A DNA stretch of 64,000 nt, taken from assembly GCF_947507565.1 (NCBI RefSeq), contig NC_089175.1, forward strand, positions 3,151,733 through 3,215,732, read 5' to 3'. Positions 51,135-61,439 of the stretch are shown here, piece by piece. This DNA comes from Oscarella lobularis. Its lineage: Eukaryota > Porifera > Homoscleromorpha > Homosclerophorida > Oscarellidae. Numbering within the stretch: the stretch's first letter is position 1; every line of letters begins with the position of its first letter. A model generated the notes under the pieces. It did no database searches. It saw only the letters and a program-made list of their open reading frames with translations, and had not been told where the DNA came from. The position numbers were made by a program, and so were the translations under genes.

Positions 51135-52433
51135 CTAGGGTAGCCTCTTGTTTCTAATTTTAAAATAGGCCTTTTTCTGCTTTCCAAAAATCGTCAGTGC
51201 GTCTTTATAAAGTCGTATGTCCCAGTAGTTGAGACCTTCTAAAATTTTTCTCTCTTTGTCTCCTAGTGGCGCTTCTTTGTGCTTATTGACGTTCGCCTTA
51301 GGCGGTTGCCGTAGACACTGGACGCGTAACATGAAGCACAGCATTTTAAGCGAAACGGTAAATTCTTCGAGTAATCCAACGAATGCAAAATTATTGACAA
51401 TATTTCGTTTAGCTGCGAGATAGTGCTCCTCCCTAATCTCGGGAAGCGAATGATTCATCGATACCATAGACATAGTCTTGCCGTCGAATTGACTGTCGAG
51501 CTCGGGGAATTCTCCGAAGGTAAGAAGTCTCACGAAATGATTGTTATACTGGGGCGCTCGTCGTATATGAGGATGATGCACAAATTCAGTCAACGTATTC
51601 GACTCGTTGGCAATAACTACGGAGTAAATGTGACTTTTTGCCTCTTTCGAGCCTTTGAACGACCTGAGATAGTGATACGACGAAAGGAGCTTCGATATGG
51701 GCTCGCGAAACCAAACTAAATAGAGAAACTCCCTCGATCCTTTTCTGATAAAGTTATGGAGGCCAAAATTTCGCTTCGAAGTGAAGACTTGTCGTACGGT
51801 CTCCTTCGTTTTCACACGACGATAAGCGACCGTCCGTTTCGATTTCTCTCCCAATGTAAATAGAATCGCTTCTTCCCACGACGCATTCTTCAGATCGTAG
51901 CGATAATTCAAAGATTGCGGCAGTAGGAGATTGTAGGCGGCGGCGTGAGCAAACCTCACGCAGGTTCCAACGCCGCTGTACATTCCCATCACCTTTCTTT
52001 TCAGAAACCTCTCCACCGACGTTCCTCCCGTCTTGGGTAGGTGCACGAACGCGATGTGGGCGCGACGATACTTAGAATCGATCAACGACGCCCTGTCACG
52101 GTTAACGTAGTAGTTGGGCAGAGGTTTGAGTCCGTAATCGGGCGTCGCTAGTGTGACGCATGTGCGTAGCATGTTGAACAGGGCACCGCAAGCTGTCGAG
52201 TCGGACGGGTCTCTTGAGTTCCGATTAGCGCCTCCAAATGGCGCCGGTAGACCGTCCCAGCGTTGCCTGCACTCCATTTTCGCCGCATATCTCGTCAGGG
52301 CGCTTAGCATCTGTTTCTGTTCGCCGTATCTTGCTTCGGCGCGTGTCGTTTGTAGCAGTCTTTCATTGCCGGCGTACAAACCGACGAGTGCGATCCCAGT
52401 CGCGGCTAGAAGGATAGCAAAAGGTTTTTGCAT
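51135..52433 (-). CDS. Golgi-type carbohydrate sulfotransferase, copy 3
   Basis: Intronless frame of 432 residues from ATG 52433 (MQKPFAILLAATG), chosen because it aligns with the start of copy 1. The frame extends upstream only by a GTG at 52466. One membrane span (AILLAATGIALVGLY) is followed by a stem and the catalytic domain, with 5'-PSB FVHLPKTGGTSVERFL and 3'-PB WFREPISKLLSSYHY. The C-terminus ends KAYFKIRNKRLP. It is as complete as copies 1 and 2 and differs mainly in the stem and in insert regions around NLLLPQSLNYRYD. Likely the same class of PAPS-dependent glycan sulfation in the Golgi, but the acceptor could differ between copies. Confidence 0.85.
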   Translation of the reverse strand: MQKPFAILLAATGIALVGLYAGNERLLQTTRAEARYGEQKQMLSALTRYAAKMECRQRWDGLPAPFGGANRNSRDPSDSTACGALFNMLRTCVTLATPDYGLKPLPNYYVNRDRASLIDSKYRRAHIAFVHLPKTGGTSVERFLKRKVMGMYSGVGTCVRFAHAAAYNLLLPQSLNYRYDLKNASWEEAILFTLGEKSKRTVAYRRVKTKETVRQVFTSKRNFGLHNFIRKGSREFLYLVWFREPISKLLSSYHYLRSFKGSKEAKSHIYSVVIANESNTLTEFVHHPHIRRAPQYNNHFVRLLTFGEFPELDSQFDGKTMSMVSMNHSLPEIREEHYLAAKRNIVNNFAFVGLLEEFTVSLKMLCFMLRVQCLRQPPKANVNKHKEAPLGDKERKILEGLNYWDIRLYKDALTIFGKQKKAYFKIRNKRLP

Positions 52434-52498
52434 GATCCAAAGGCCGTAGCAAAGTGTGGGAAGCACACGTGATTTATTGAGGGGCGTAGCATCCTAGA

Positions 52499-52700
52499 TG
52501 CCCTCGTAAACGTGCTTCTAAATCGCAGCGTGCGAAGAAAGGAAATAGTCTATTCTCCGCAGAAGGGGACGCGCAGTTGTCCTACTCTAAAATTCTACTC
52601 TACGGTATTTCATCGCTATAACTCAGATTCAATACAAATGCAAATCATACAGGCATTTATCATAAGCACGTAGAGATTAGATATGGATATGTGTGGGTAA
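52499..52700 (+). pseudogene. ELP4: ELP4 relic (copy D)
   Basis: 52499-52620 resembles ELP4 intron 1 to exon 3 (ATGCCCTCG-AAACG, AAATCGCAGCGTGC, CCGCAGAAGGGGACGCGCA, AAATTCTACTC) with many changes and deletions. 52660-52700 resembles the ELP4 3' flank (TAGAGATTAGATAT, GTGTGGG). Everything between exon 3 and the 3' flank is deleted. This places an ELP4 remnant between sulfotransferase 3 and the intact lyase, completing the duplicon order. Confidence 0.65.
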
Positions 52701-52788
52701 TTAGTGAGTAATAATGTTAGTATATTTTCATTAGGCTACTGCACGCAGTCCTTTCGGTTCACTTCTGATCTGGAACGTGAAGATGAAC

Positions 52789-54674
52789 TCAGTAAAATTG
52801 CTTTGGAAACAGCAAATTGGTGAGGTATGAGCTGTAATCATCCGGTAAGCCAAAGCCATTCTCATTATCATCGTCGCTTTCCAAAGAAGGAAGCTGTCGA
52901 ATCATTTCTTCATAGCGACGATCCTGATAGGCGTTGGCAGCTCGACGGAATATGCTGTACATCTGACCCCAGCTGAATTTCTTATTCGTTTCTCGGTACG
53001 GCCACGGTTTCTCTCCCAAGGCAAATGGGATGAGATACTCGAAGGCCTTGCGAATACCGCGTCCATCTTCGCTCGTGTAGTTGAACAAATCAACGCCGGA
53101 AAACGACGAAAGACGAGCGAGATTGAACAAAGCCTAAGAGTAGGAGCTTTTCACGGGATCTACGATAATAGTTCCTTGCTCACTCGAATGTTCATGCACG
53201 AATAGGACGCCGCGTCAGCCCTGGATTCCTCCTAAGTCATCATTATCATTGAAGAAAAACGTGTTCGATATTTGGAGTATTTACGTATGGCATTCGACCA
53301 TCCGGTTCAATCTGGGTCTTGATTCTTTTGCTTATCGCCTAAAAGTGGAAAACTAAGCCCGGACAATGACGTCATAGATGACACTCACGCCTTGTGCGGT
53401 TTCATTGGCAACCACTTTGTCGTCACTGAATAAGGCAAACGACGAACGAATCACGTCAGACCTAAAGGGGTGGTGTACGTAATATTGGGAAAAACTGACG
53501 TCATATTTTTACCAGGTGCCGTGATTATTCGGTTTCAAATTGGCCGCCTGACCGAAGGGACTTTCGACTAGCCAGTGAACCATCTCGTAAAACCATTTCA
53601 TCAGCTCACGATGATCTTCGTCAGTCCACACTTTCGAACCGACAATAAGACTGGCCACTTCGACAACAATGTACATATCACTAAGGAAAAGCATTTTTGA
53701 CCGAATAGCTCCTTTCGTTTTCTCTCCTCCTTACTGTATGTCAATGACTCCTGACGAACTGCCGTTATTGTGGCCCATTCGAATCGACGAGAAATTCAAG
53801 TTGGGACGCATCCACGTCGCCGAATAAAGAAACCACGTTCGTAGCAGCAAAGCGGCGCGTTCGCCGTATTTTTCCTTTTCCGAAAAGAAGTAGGCGGCAC
53901 CGAGAATCTGAGAAAAAGCACGTAGAGACGAAAAAAAGAAGAAGAAACCCAGACAAGCTACACCTGTACAGCTTCTATCATCTTGTCCATAGGAACCCTG
54001 TCGAAGCGATCGCCATACGGATTGTGATGGCCGTCGACGCCGACCCACGGCAGTCCCGTTGTCAAATTGCACTTGGGTCCGGGCGTCAACGTCGCATTGT
54101 TGCACGGCCAACTGCGAGGCAGAAAGAGAAATAGCGTTAGTATACGGAGCATTGTTGCTATGGGAATAGAACAAGGCCAGCTGGTTCAACTGTGGTGACA
54201 GTTATGACGTCCGTCTCGAGGCATGACGGATCCATTGCACATGCTTTTAGCCATTATTCAATTAGGCCGGATGTCTGCCATCGTGATGCGCATGGCACGT
54301 ACAGGCATACAGTACGTACTAAAAAGATGCCAAGCTTTCGTAGTCGTGCATGTTGCCACTGGGCGGAGGCGAAGGTTTCTTCATAACGCTGAATCTAAAT
54401 CGCGAAGATTTCATTTTGACGATCAAGCGCGCGAGCTCAGAGTCGCGTACGGTCCTCGTTTCATCGCTTTTTCGGCTTTGCGCAGTAGCCAGTGATAGCT
54501 CTCCCGCTCGTCGCCTCGCATTCGCGCCTCGACGATGCGTTGCTTCAGGGCGAGCAACTCGGCGCCGTCGAAGACGAACGTGTTCGGCCCATCGCCGTCA
54601 CGGTCGCTGGCGACGGTGATCGCGATGAAGAGAAGTAGTATTCCAGCGCAAGTACGCCACATTGTACGCCACAT
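52789..54674 (-). CDS. Secreted alginate-lyase-like protein (PL5-type fold)
   Basis: Nine exons on the minus strand: 54674-54451, 54394-54320, 54111-53964, 53907-53735, 53680-53513, 53461-53389, 53338-53285, 53231-53184, 53133-52789. The total is 1,308 nt, 435 residues plus stop, with all phases agreeing. ATG 54674 is used (54662 also possible), followed by signal peptide core TCAGILLLFIAITVAS. Family landmarks: NTFVFDGAELL, PPPSGNMHDYESLASFYWPC, GLPWVGVDGHHNPYGDRFDR, AAYFFSEKEKYGERAALLL, the NNHGTW motif spanning the exon 5/6 junction, EPDGRMPY and ALFNLARLSSFSG. PL5-family proteins cleave uronate polymers by beta-elimination through a toroid of helices. The residue after NNHGTW is Ser, where Tyr is the one I expect. 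Substrate in this animal is unknown. It closes the duplicon after the sulfotransferases. Confidence 0.82.
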
Positions 54675-54689
54675 TGTCCTTACCAAAGA

Positions 54690-54900
54690 AGTTCCGGGAA
54701 GTGGAAGCGTCCCAGAAGTGACGTCAAGGCACGTGATGTGGTCATGCGCGTGACAGAGAAAAAGTTCGAAGCGCAGGTTTTACCGTATTCTTGTTGTTTC
54801 TGTTCAGTCTGCCGCTCGTCGGCTGCATGATCAGGTTTGTTGGCTACGCGTGACCGTCCTTGGCGCTTTTCTAGCGTCGAGGCCCTTTCGGCCCTTTTCT
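54690..54900. other. Upstream region of the lyase gene, no feature seen
   Basis: Single-copy-looking sequence with no open frame resembling a known family. It may hold the lyase promoter; no specific element can be named. Confidence 0.4.
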
Positions 54901-54906
54901 TCTAGT

Positions 54907-54964
54907 CTGGATACCAGACCCTTCGCTGGGAGAGCGAAGGGGGAGCGAAGGGTCTGGTATCCAG
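54907..54964. repeat. Perfect 21-bp inverted repeat (hairpin)
   Basis: Left arm 54907-54927 (starts CTGGATACCAGACCC) is the exact reverse complement of right arm 54944-54964, with a 16-bp spacer that itself contains another GCGAAGGG copy. The form suggests the end of a MITE-like element or a fold-back transposon; no transposase is nearby. Confidence 0.8.
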
Positions 54965-56480
54965 AGGGTCTCGACTCGCCAACGTGCAATTCTTCTTCTT
55001 GTCTTTTGTCGATGCAGGGGGCCTGGCGCCCCCAGTGGGAGCCTTTTCTCGAATTTTTTCCTTCGACCGATTGATCGCGTGTTTTGCAGGTGATTACGTT
55101 GAACGACTCCGACTTTCCGACTTTTGGTTCTGCGAGGGACAAGCGAAACTCCCCTGACGATGGCGCTGCAAGGAGACCATAGGGGTCTCCCATAGGGGGG
55201 AACTTTTCTCACTGAGGCCACGCCCCCGAGAACAGCAACTCAACGAATCTATGGATGCAATTTCTCTGACGAAAGAGATCATTCGGCAATCCATATCCGT
55301 CTCTCAGGGCCAATATTAATTACATTGTTCCTTGAATAAACAAAAAACGGTTTCAGTTTTTCGACGAAATCGTAAGTAGTGAAACTTTTGTCTTTGAGAG
55401 CAAATTAATTAATTAATTGATTAATGACTTCTAGGACGATATTGGGATTCATTCTAAGCCATCATCATGGCGATTGAAAAAATTTTTCCAATTTCCAACG
55501 TAATTCATTTTATTTCTCCCCGCTTCAATTGTTTTGTCGCGTAGTCGTTCCCCCCCAATCCGACGAGACCAGACGCAGCCATCCTCCGGGCCGAGAGCGA
55601 AAAGCGGCCGCACCTCTGCCGGGGCGATAGAGCGGCCCTACTCTTGGTGGTACGAGTGATAACTACCATCCCCCACTTGGGCAAGACGCTGTGGGCAAAA
55701 TCGCGGTCCTCCCGGGTCTTGGGTTAATGACTCCCCCCGTGCCCCGGTGGCGAGGGTACCCCCTTTGGGCCTTAAAGGGGTATACTGGAGGCCTCAACCT
55801 GCGGGATGATTGGGCGATCCCACCTCCTTGGGAGCTGGAGGTTAACTCGTCTAATGCGCTCGCCTCCTTGCCGCTTGGGTGAAAGTCGGCCCTGGATGAC
55901 ATGGGAGTATGTCACACCCCTTGGACCTGGGGGGAAGTTAGGTCCCGGCTCACTCTCCTCCAATGGGAGTGAGTTGAGAAGAGGACAAGGAGCGCCGAAG
56001 AAGACGCCTGTGGACAATGGACAAAGGAGAGCGCCTTCTCCCTGTTGAAGGGAGGAGGCGAGCGACGCGGGGGGGGAGAGGGGCTCCCTTTCTCCTCGCG
56101 TCAAAAAGAAAGAGGAAACATTTGGGTGAATTTTTGACATCCGGGACTTTATTAAACAAAATTTGTACATGGCTTCCGCTACATTTACGTCTCGCGTCCC
56201 TACCCTACTGTTGCGGCGCGACGCTAACTCGAGACTCCAGCGCGCTAGAGCGTGAGCAGCGCCGCGCCCAGAGGGAAACTCAAGTCTCCATGCGCTACTC
56301 GATGTAGCGCGCGTGAGACTGAGTTTCCGGGGCTGCGAGGCTTTTTGCATGAGCGCAAAAGGCCCCGCACGTGCGTGTATTGTGCGTGTCAACGTACTGT
56401 GCGCCTACTAAGACATCTACAGAATAAAAAAGCACACTATACAAAGTCTTGTCTATTTCTTTCTTCATCCAACTGCACCT
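54965..56480. other. Gene-free stretch with a GC-rich, possibly mobile segment
   Basis: 54965-55300 has open frames on both strands but no recognisable domain. 55300-55540 is AT-rich with a TTAATTAATTAATTG tract. 55550-56110 is strikingly GC-rich with runs of C or G (CCCCCCAATCC, GGGGGGGAGAGGGG), unlike its surroundings, and could be the end of a retroelement; no reverse transcriptase is visible. 56190-56400 contains partly self-complementary pieces (GGAAACTCAAGTCTCC / GAGACTGAGTTTCC). Confidence 0.4.
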
Positions 56481-56705
56481 CTGTTTGATGCGCTCCGTCA
56501 GACGTGCCTAAAGAGAACCACGGTTAAATTTAGTTGATCTATTAGTAGACTCCTTAGTCTCAGAGGGAGGGAGGAGGAGGGCTTATGCAAAGACCTATTT
56601 TGCTTCTGGATTTGCAAAACGCGTTGGTAATAGCGACTGAAGTTTACCTCAAAACTGGTCTCTAATCTCCAGGACGACGAGGCATTTTCCCCTGCCAAGC
56701 CACTT

Positions 56706-57626
56706 TATGGAAATTCTCCCATGATTTGATTTGGCGTGAGACGTACTGACCTTCTTAGCCTTTTCAAAAAGAAACAATCAGAAATCAAGCTTCTTCACAA
56801 CGCGGATACCAGTGCTAACCTTCTACTTTTCTCTCTCTGGTCCCATCCGTGACGTAGCCCAAGAATTGCACCTGACTCCAAATCAAGCCAGCACATCAAC
56901 CTAAATCTCTGTCTCTATACCAAAACAATAGCAAATCACCAAGCTCACTTACTGTACATTAGGTGAGGATACGGCACGTTTTCCCCGGAACAAATCTAAA
57001 CTGTTTATTATACAAGTCCAAGCTCACCTGCTGGTTTTTCCGTGTTTGCTATGCTTTTTGGTTTGACTCCTTCGTGACAATTTGGACTCTGTAAAGACAA
57101 CGGACTTGCAGTTGTTGACCTCTAACGCCTGTTTGTTTGTGCCTGCGATAAGAACTAGCCTAAAAGAACACTTATGGAAATTCTCCGTGATTGGATTCGG
57201 CGTGAGGCGTACTAACCTTCTTAGTCTTTTCAAAAGGAAATGATCAGAAATCAAGCTTTTGCACGACGCAAATACCAGTGCTGACCATTTGCTTTTCTCT
57301 CTCCGGTCCTATCTGTGACGTGTCTTCGTTGGACTAGCCCAAGAATCGCATCTGACTCCAAATCAAGCCAGAAAATCAACCTAAATCTCTGTCTGAATAT
57401 CAAAACAATAGCAAACCACCAAGCTCACGTTACTGTGTACATCAGGCGAGGATAACACACGCTTTTCCCATCCCCGTTTGCTATGCTTTCTGGCTTGACT
57501 GCTTCGTGACAATTTGGATTGTGTAAAGACAACGGACTTGCAGTTGTTGATCCTACAAGAGTCTCTTCCGATCTACAGGCCTGTTTGTTGGGCCTGTGAT
57601 GAGAACTAGCCTAAAAGAACAATTTC
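56706..57626. repeat. ~470-bp tandem duplication
   Basis: Two diverged copies lie side by side: about 56706-57172 and 57174-57626. Shared segments include GGAAATTCTCC, TCAGAAATCAAGCTT, GACTCCAAATCAAGCCAG, ACAACGGACTTGCAGTTGTTG and AACTAGCCTAAAAGAAC. A third partial copy of the end (GAGCCTAAAAGAACCATT) is at about 57730-57750. Non-coding as far as I can see. Confidence 0.8.
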
Positions 57627-58500
57627 CATAGTCATGGTTGGAGGAAGCCCCTCAAGCTCACTGCCAGTGCCCGTTCGCTCCGCGTTCTAGTTGACAGTTT
57701 GAGTTCTGAAGACGACAGCGGTGCGAACGAGCCTAAAAGAACCATTCCTGTAAATCGTGGATAAAGGGGGCCCTTCTTACTGTTTTTTCGGCAGAGTTTC
57801 GTTCGCAGCGATTGCCACGCGTGCGCGATCGCTGGCTTAACAATCGAATGAAGTTCTAGTTGATGGTAGAGCCTCGTGTCGAGTCCGGAGTCGACGCGAA
57901 TTGAGGTGTCATGTGTTCGTCGCGGAATTTGCTAAGCGGAGCGCAGTTCGAAGTTTACAGTTAGCCGCATAGCATTTTAGAGATGCTTGCGCACTCATTT
58001 AGCTAGACTGTGTCGGCACTGCGATTTTGGTTTCGCGAAAAACGCGAGTTCCCCAAAGAGGCCCCCGATTTTCTGTTTACCTTTCCAATACAATTTTCAC
58101 GCTGATTCAAATCAGCTTGGCCAAAGAGCGACGGAGTAGAGCCTTCCTCGCGACGGAAATTCAGCTGAAAAGTCTGTCATGTGATACAAAATCCCGTACT
58201 TGCCCCACCCGTTTCAACTTCCTTGAGAAACGGCTCGAAACGGCCACGGAGGCAGCAAGAGACTTCCCGCTGCTTTTTTCCGTGCCATTGAGTACTTCAC
58301 AGATGCGACCGCGCCCTTCTAAGAACGGATGACCTCACTCGCATTCACACACACAACTCGTTGCTATGACAGCGGCACGTAGAAAAGAAAAAAGGACATA
58401 CAAACTACTATATGCACAAAAAGACACGGTCATGAATACCTAATTTCCACGGCATTCTCTAATCAGCCAGAAAAATTCTGACGTCATAAAAATGCCATTT
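57627..58500. other. Gene-free stretch before the receptor pair
   Basis: An open frame of 101 codons at 58027-58332 has no recognisable family and no splice-supported neighbours. The remainder shows no feature beyond the third partial copy of the preceding repeat. Confidence 0.35.
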
Positions 58501-58524
58501 TTTAGCTAATCGTTGTGAATTGAG

Positions 58525-61042
58525 CTATGGATCGTAGTGATCGCGAGGTTTCGGCTGCTCCGGGTTCATGTCAGCATAGATGGTTTTTTCGCTCTTATCG
58601 ACCACTTTTGGAGATGGCTTAGCTGCAGCCTGGCCAGACTCTTCGTGATCCAATTCAGCATAGACTTCTTTCTGAGCCTTTTTCGGGAATAAAAAAATGA
58701 GGCAAGCGCCTGCGTTGAAGAGACATTTTCTCACCTTTCTCTTCTTGGTCACATCTGGCTTTGCGTAGTCCTGCTTTGGTGGTCCTTTGTCAAGTTGAGC
58801 GTAATTTTCACCGGCTGGTCCCTTCGTATGCTTGACTTCTTTTGGAGACGGGTTGTTGACTGAACCGGGAATTGGGCCGCCACCATCAGCACCATTATCT
58901 TCTTTTCCAGTGACAAGATTTCGACCAGTTACGTCGTACTGAGCCTCTTCAACTTTTACGTCATGATCCACGCTAAAAAGAATCACATTGCTTTCATCAT
59001 TTAGAAAATAACAAGCAATACACTATAGGGGGCTTTTTCTCTTTTTTCTTCAGCTCCTGAGAGGAATCTTCTAAAAGTACGTGTCTGATCAGCTCCAGCA
59101 AAGATATAATGTCATATATACTTGAGCCGCCGCCGCCTGATTTTTTCTTCATGATAAAACCAGTAGTGCCAGCAATCAAAACGACACCAGAACCCAATGA
59201 AATTCCAACAATTGCTCCAGCTCCAAGACCTAGTATAGCAAGAATAAACCAACATTTTATAAATCGTTCACACATACCGCATGAATCAGTGGTTACAATG
59301 AACCCGGCGGAGGCATTGCTTTCACCATACTCGTTTTCAACTTGGAGTCGTACCTCGTACATTGTTTTCGGGTCCAATCCATTAATAGTTACAGTAGCTG
59401 ATGAACTGCTCTCATTTCTTAGGAGTACGTCTGTGTCTTGTTCGCTGTATAATAGAACGCGATAATTCGTAATTGGTCCGCCGTTGTCGTCTTTTTCCAT
59501 GAAACTAAATGACAATTCCTTGCAACCTTTCTCCTTAACTACGTCTCTCTCTCCGACCCCTCCCGGACGACCTAGAAACACATGTCAGCTATCAGTCTCG
59601 CATAGAATGAGAAGAAACAAACCAGCAGTTTTGTTATTAAAGGTAAACGGAGGACCCTCGCCGATAATGTTGACAGCAGTGACGGAAATGGTGTAGTTGG
59701 TGTTTGGAGATAAACCTCGCACAACATATAATTTGCCAGTCCTGTTAACATTATATGTCCCCAACTGGGTATCACTCCTGTTAACGCTGATGTTGTAAGA
59801 CAAAACTTCATTTCCTCCATTGAATTGTGGCTCTATTATGTTCAGATTGAATGATGTATCTCCAATATCCACTACCTGCACAAACGGAGCACCAGGAGCA
59901 GAGCCTTCATTAATTAAAGCAAATTAAATTATTCACTATCCAAACAACGACGTCCTTACATATAACATTTCTACTATAGCATTGACTTGTGCTGGCAACC
60001 GAATTTTCCGCTGTAACGCAAAATGAAATCTGGTTATCTTCTCGTTTTGCTGTAATCTCTAGCGTTGATTCTACAAATGAAGTGATCCCAGTTGAATATT
60101 CATCAAGTGTATGAACGACAGCACGCTCTGCAAGAGATGAGTTCCACGTGATATTTGGAGCTGGTATTCCTTTCGCCGTGTAGTTGATGAGAGCCAAGTT
60201 GAGACAGAAAATGGTGTCAGGAATAGAAATCTTACCCGTGGGTGCCACTAGAACACATGCTAAATACCTAACTGTGAACTCGTTGCTCTTCTTACCGCAG
60301 ATATCAACTCCAAGTTGTACTGAAACGTTGACTTGTTTGTCTTCTAGAATGTTCTGACCAGTAATAGTGTAATTTCCTCTGTTTTTTAGTGTCACGGCAC
60401 TGAAAGTCAAGCCAGAGAGACTTGCCAAAGGAAGTGATGATGCCGGCCCACTTATTTTTCGAACGGTGATATTTGGCGCTGGCAATCCGCTGATGGCGCA
60501 ACGCTTCGTCAAAGTCTGAGTTTCCGTCGCACAAACCGTCGCTTGACTGGCACAAGTCATATTTATTTCCACTGTCAGAAAGGGAAGACATCTACTGTAG
60601 ATAACAAAAGAGAGCAAGCGTACTACCTACCTCCGAGGAGAAGCGTTATCCACCCACTTTCGAAAACGACATTACGCCTGAAATCTTGGAGAACGCATTT
60701 GTACGAAATTCCGTTCAGCGATGGAGACATCGTTACAGTGAGTGCCGATCCACCGTTGAAGGTACGTACCAAAGCACGAGGCACAGCGGACTCTGTTCCA
60801 TCTGTCGCTTGTTGACTCCATATATCACCACTAGTAGCCGGATGAGTACAATTGAGCACTACAGCGTCCCCGTTCAACGCCCAGAAAGAATCATTCATAT
60901 TAGCGACGACGACCGCTTTCTCTCGAGTGGTCGCTCCTACTGAAGATTACAGTAAAACCAATCCTGGTACAAAGATCCTCTCACCTTTTACATAAGCGTC
61001 CATTGCTACGACTAAGATCAAGAGAAACGTCCAAAACGACAT
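58525..61042 (-). CDS. Ig/FN3 transmembrane receptor A with long tyrosine-motif tail
   Basis: Exons by eye: 61042-60985 (ATG; signal peptide MSFWTFLLILVVAMDA), 60939-60631 (V-like Ig, DSFWALNGDAVVLNCTHP, YKCVLQDF), 60571-60296 and 60247-59960 (two Ig-like domains), 59904-59633 and 59571-59279 (two FN3 domains: NTNYTISVTAVNIIGEGPP, KTMYEVRLQVENEYGES), 59229-59123 (membrane span GAIVGISLGSGVVLIAGTTG followed by KKK), a short exon near 59076-59032, 58972-~58735, and a last exon to stop 58525. The tail carries EAQYDV, ENYAQLD, QDYAKPD, KEVYAELDHE and KTIYADMNPE, that is YxxL/YxxM-type sites that could bind SH2 proteins when phosphorylated. The start codon lies 39 bp from that of its inverted twin. 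Adhesion or recognition receptor; ligand unknown. Borders of the last three exons are less sure. Confidence 0.78.
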
Positions 61043-61439
61043 GGTCCTTGATATAAACCCCGGATAGGCCTACCAAACCTCATGCTGCTGGAGTCATTGT
61101 TCCGCTCCGTCGTAGCACTACTTACTTCTGTTGTTGTATGCAGAAGCGAGAAAGCGGTTGTCGTTGCTAATATGAATGATTCTTTCTGGGCTTTGAACGG
61201 GGACGCTGTAGTGCTCAATTGTACTCATCCGGCTACTAGTGGTGATATATGGAGTCAACAAGCGACAGATGGAACAGAGTCCGCTGTGCCTCGTGCTTTG
61301 GTACGTACCTTCAACGGTGGATCGGCACTCACTGTAACGATGTCTCCATCGCTGAACGGAATTTTGTACAAATGCGTTCTCCAAGATTTCAGGCGTAATG
61401 TCGTTTTCGAAAGTGGGTGGATAACGCTTCTCCTCGGAG
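60631..61439. repeat. Core of a large inverted repeat centred near 61060
   Basis: The Ig-domain exons of receptors A and B face away from each other and are nearly identical at the DNA level (for example GAACGGGGACGCTGTAGTGC appears on the minus and plus strands). The inverted homology continues, with decreasing similarity, to about 59200 and 62930. Confidence 0.88.

Noticed and set aside
52434-52466. Upstream extension of sulfotransferase 3 to 52466
   Set aside because: It would start with GTG; ATG 52433 aligns with copy 1.
54675-54686. Lyase start at 54686
   Set aside because: The codon is TTG; the first ATG is 54674 and keeps a full signal peptide.
54831-55294. Several 60-120-codon ORFs on both strands
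   Set aside because: Overlapping frames without domains, splice support or codon pattern; the stretch includes a hairpin repeat.
60543-60943. Plus-strand ORFs over receptor A and minus-strand ORFs over receptor B
   Set aside because: Antisense shadows of the Ig exons caused by the inverted duplication.
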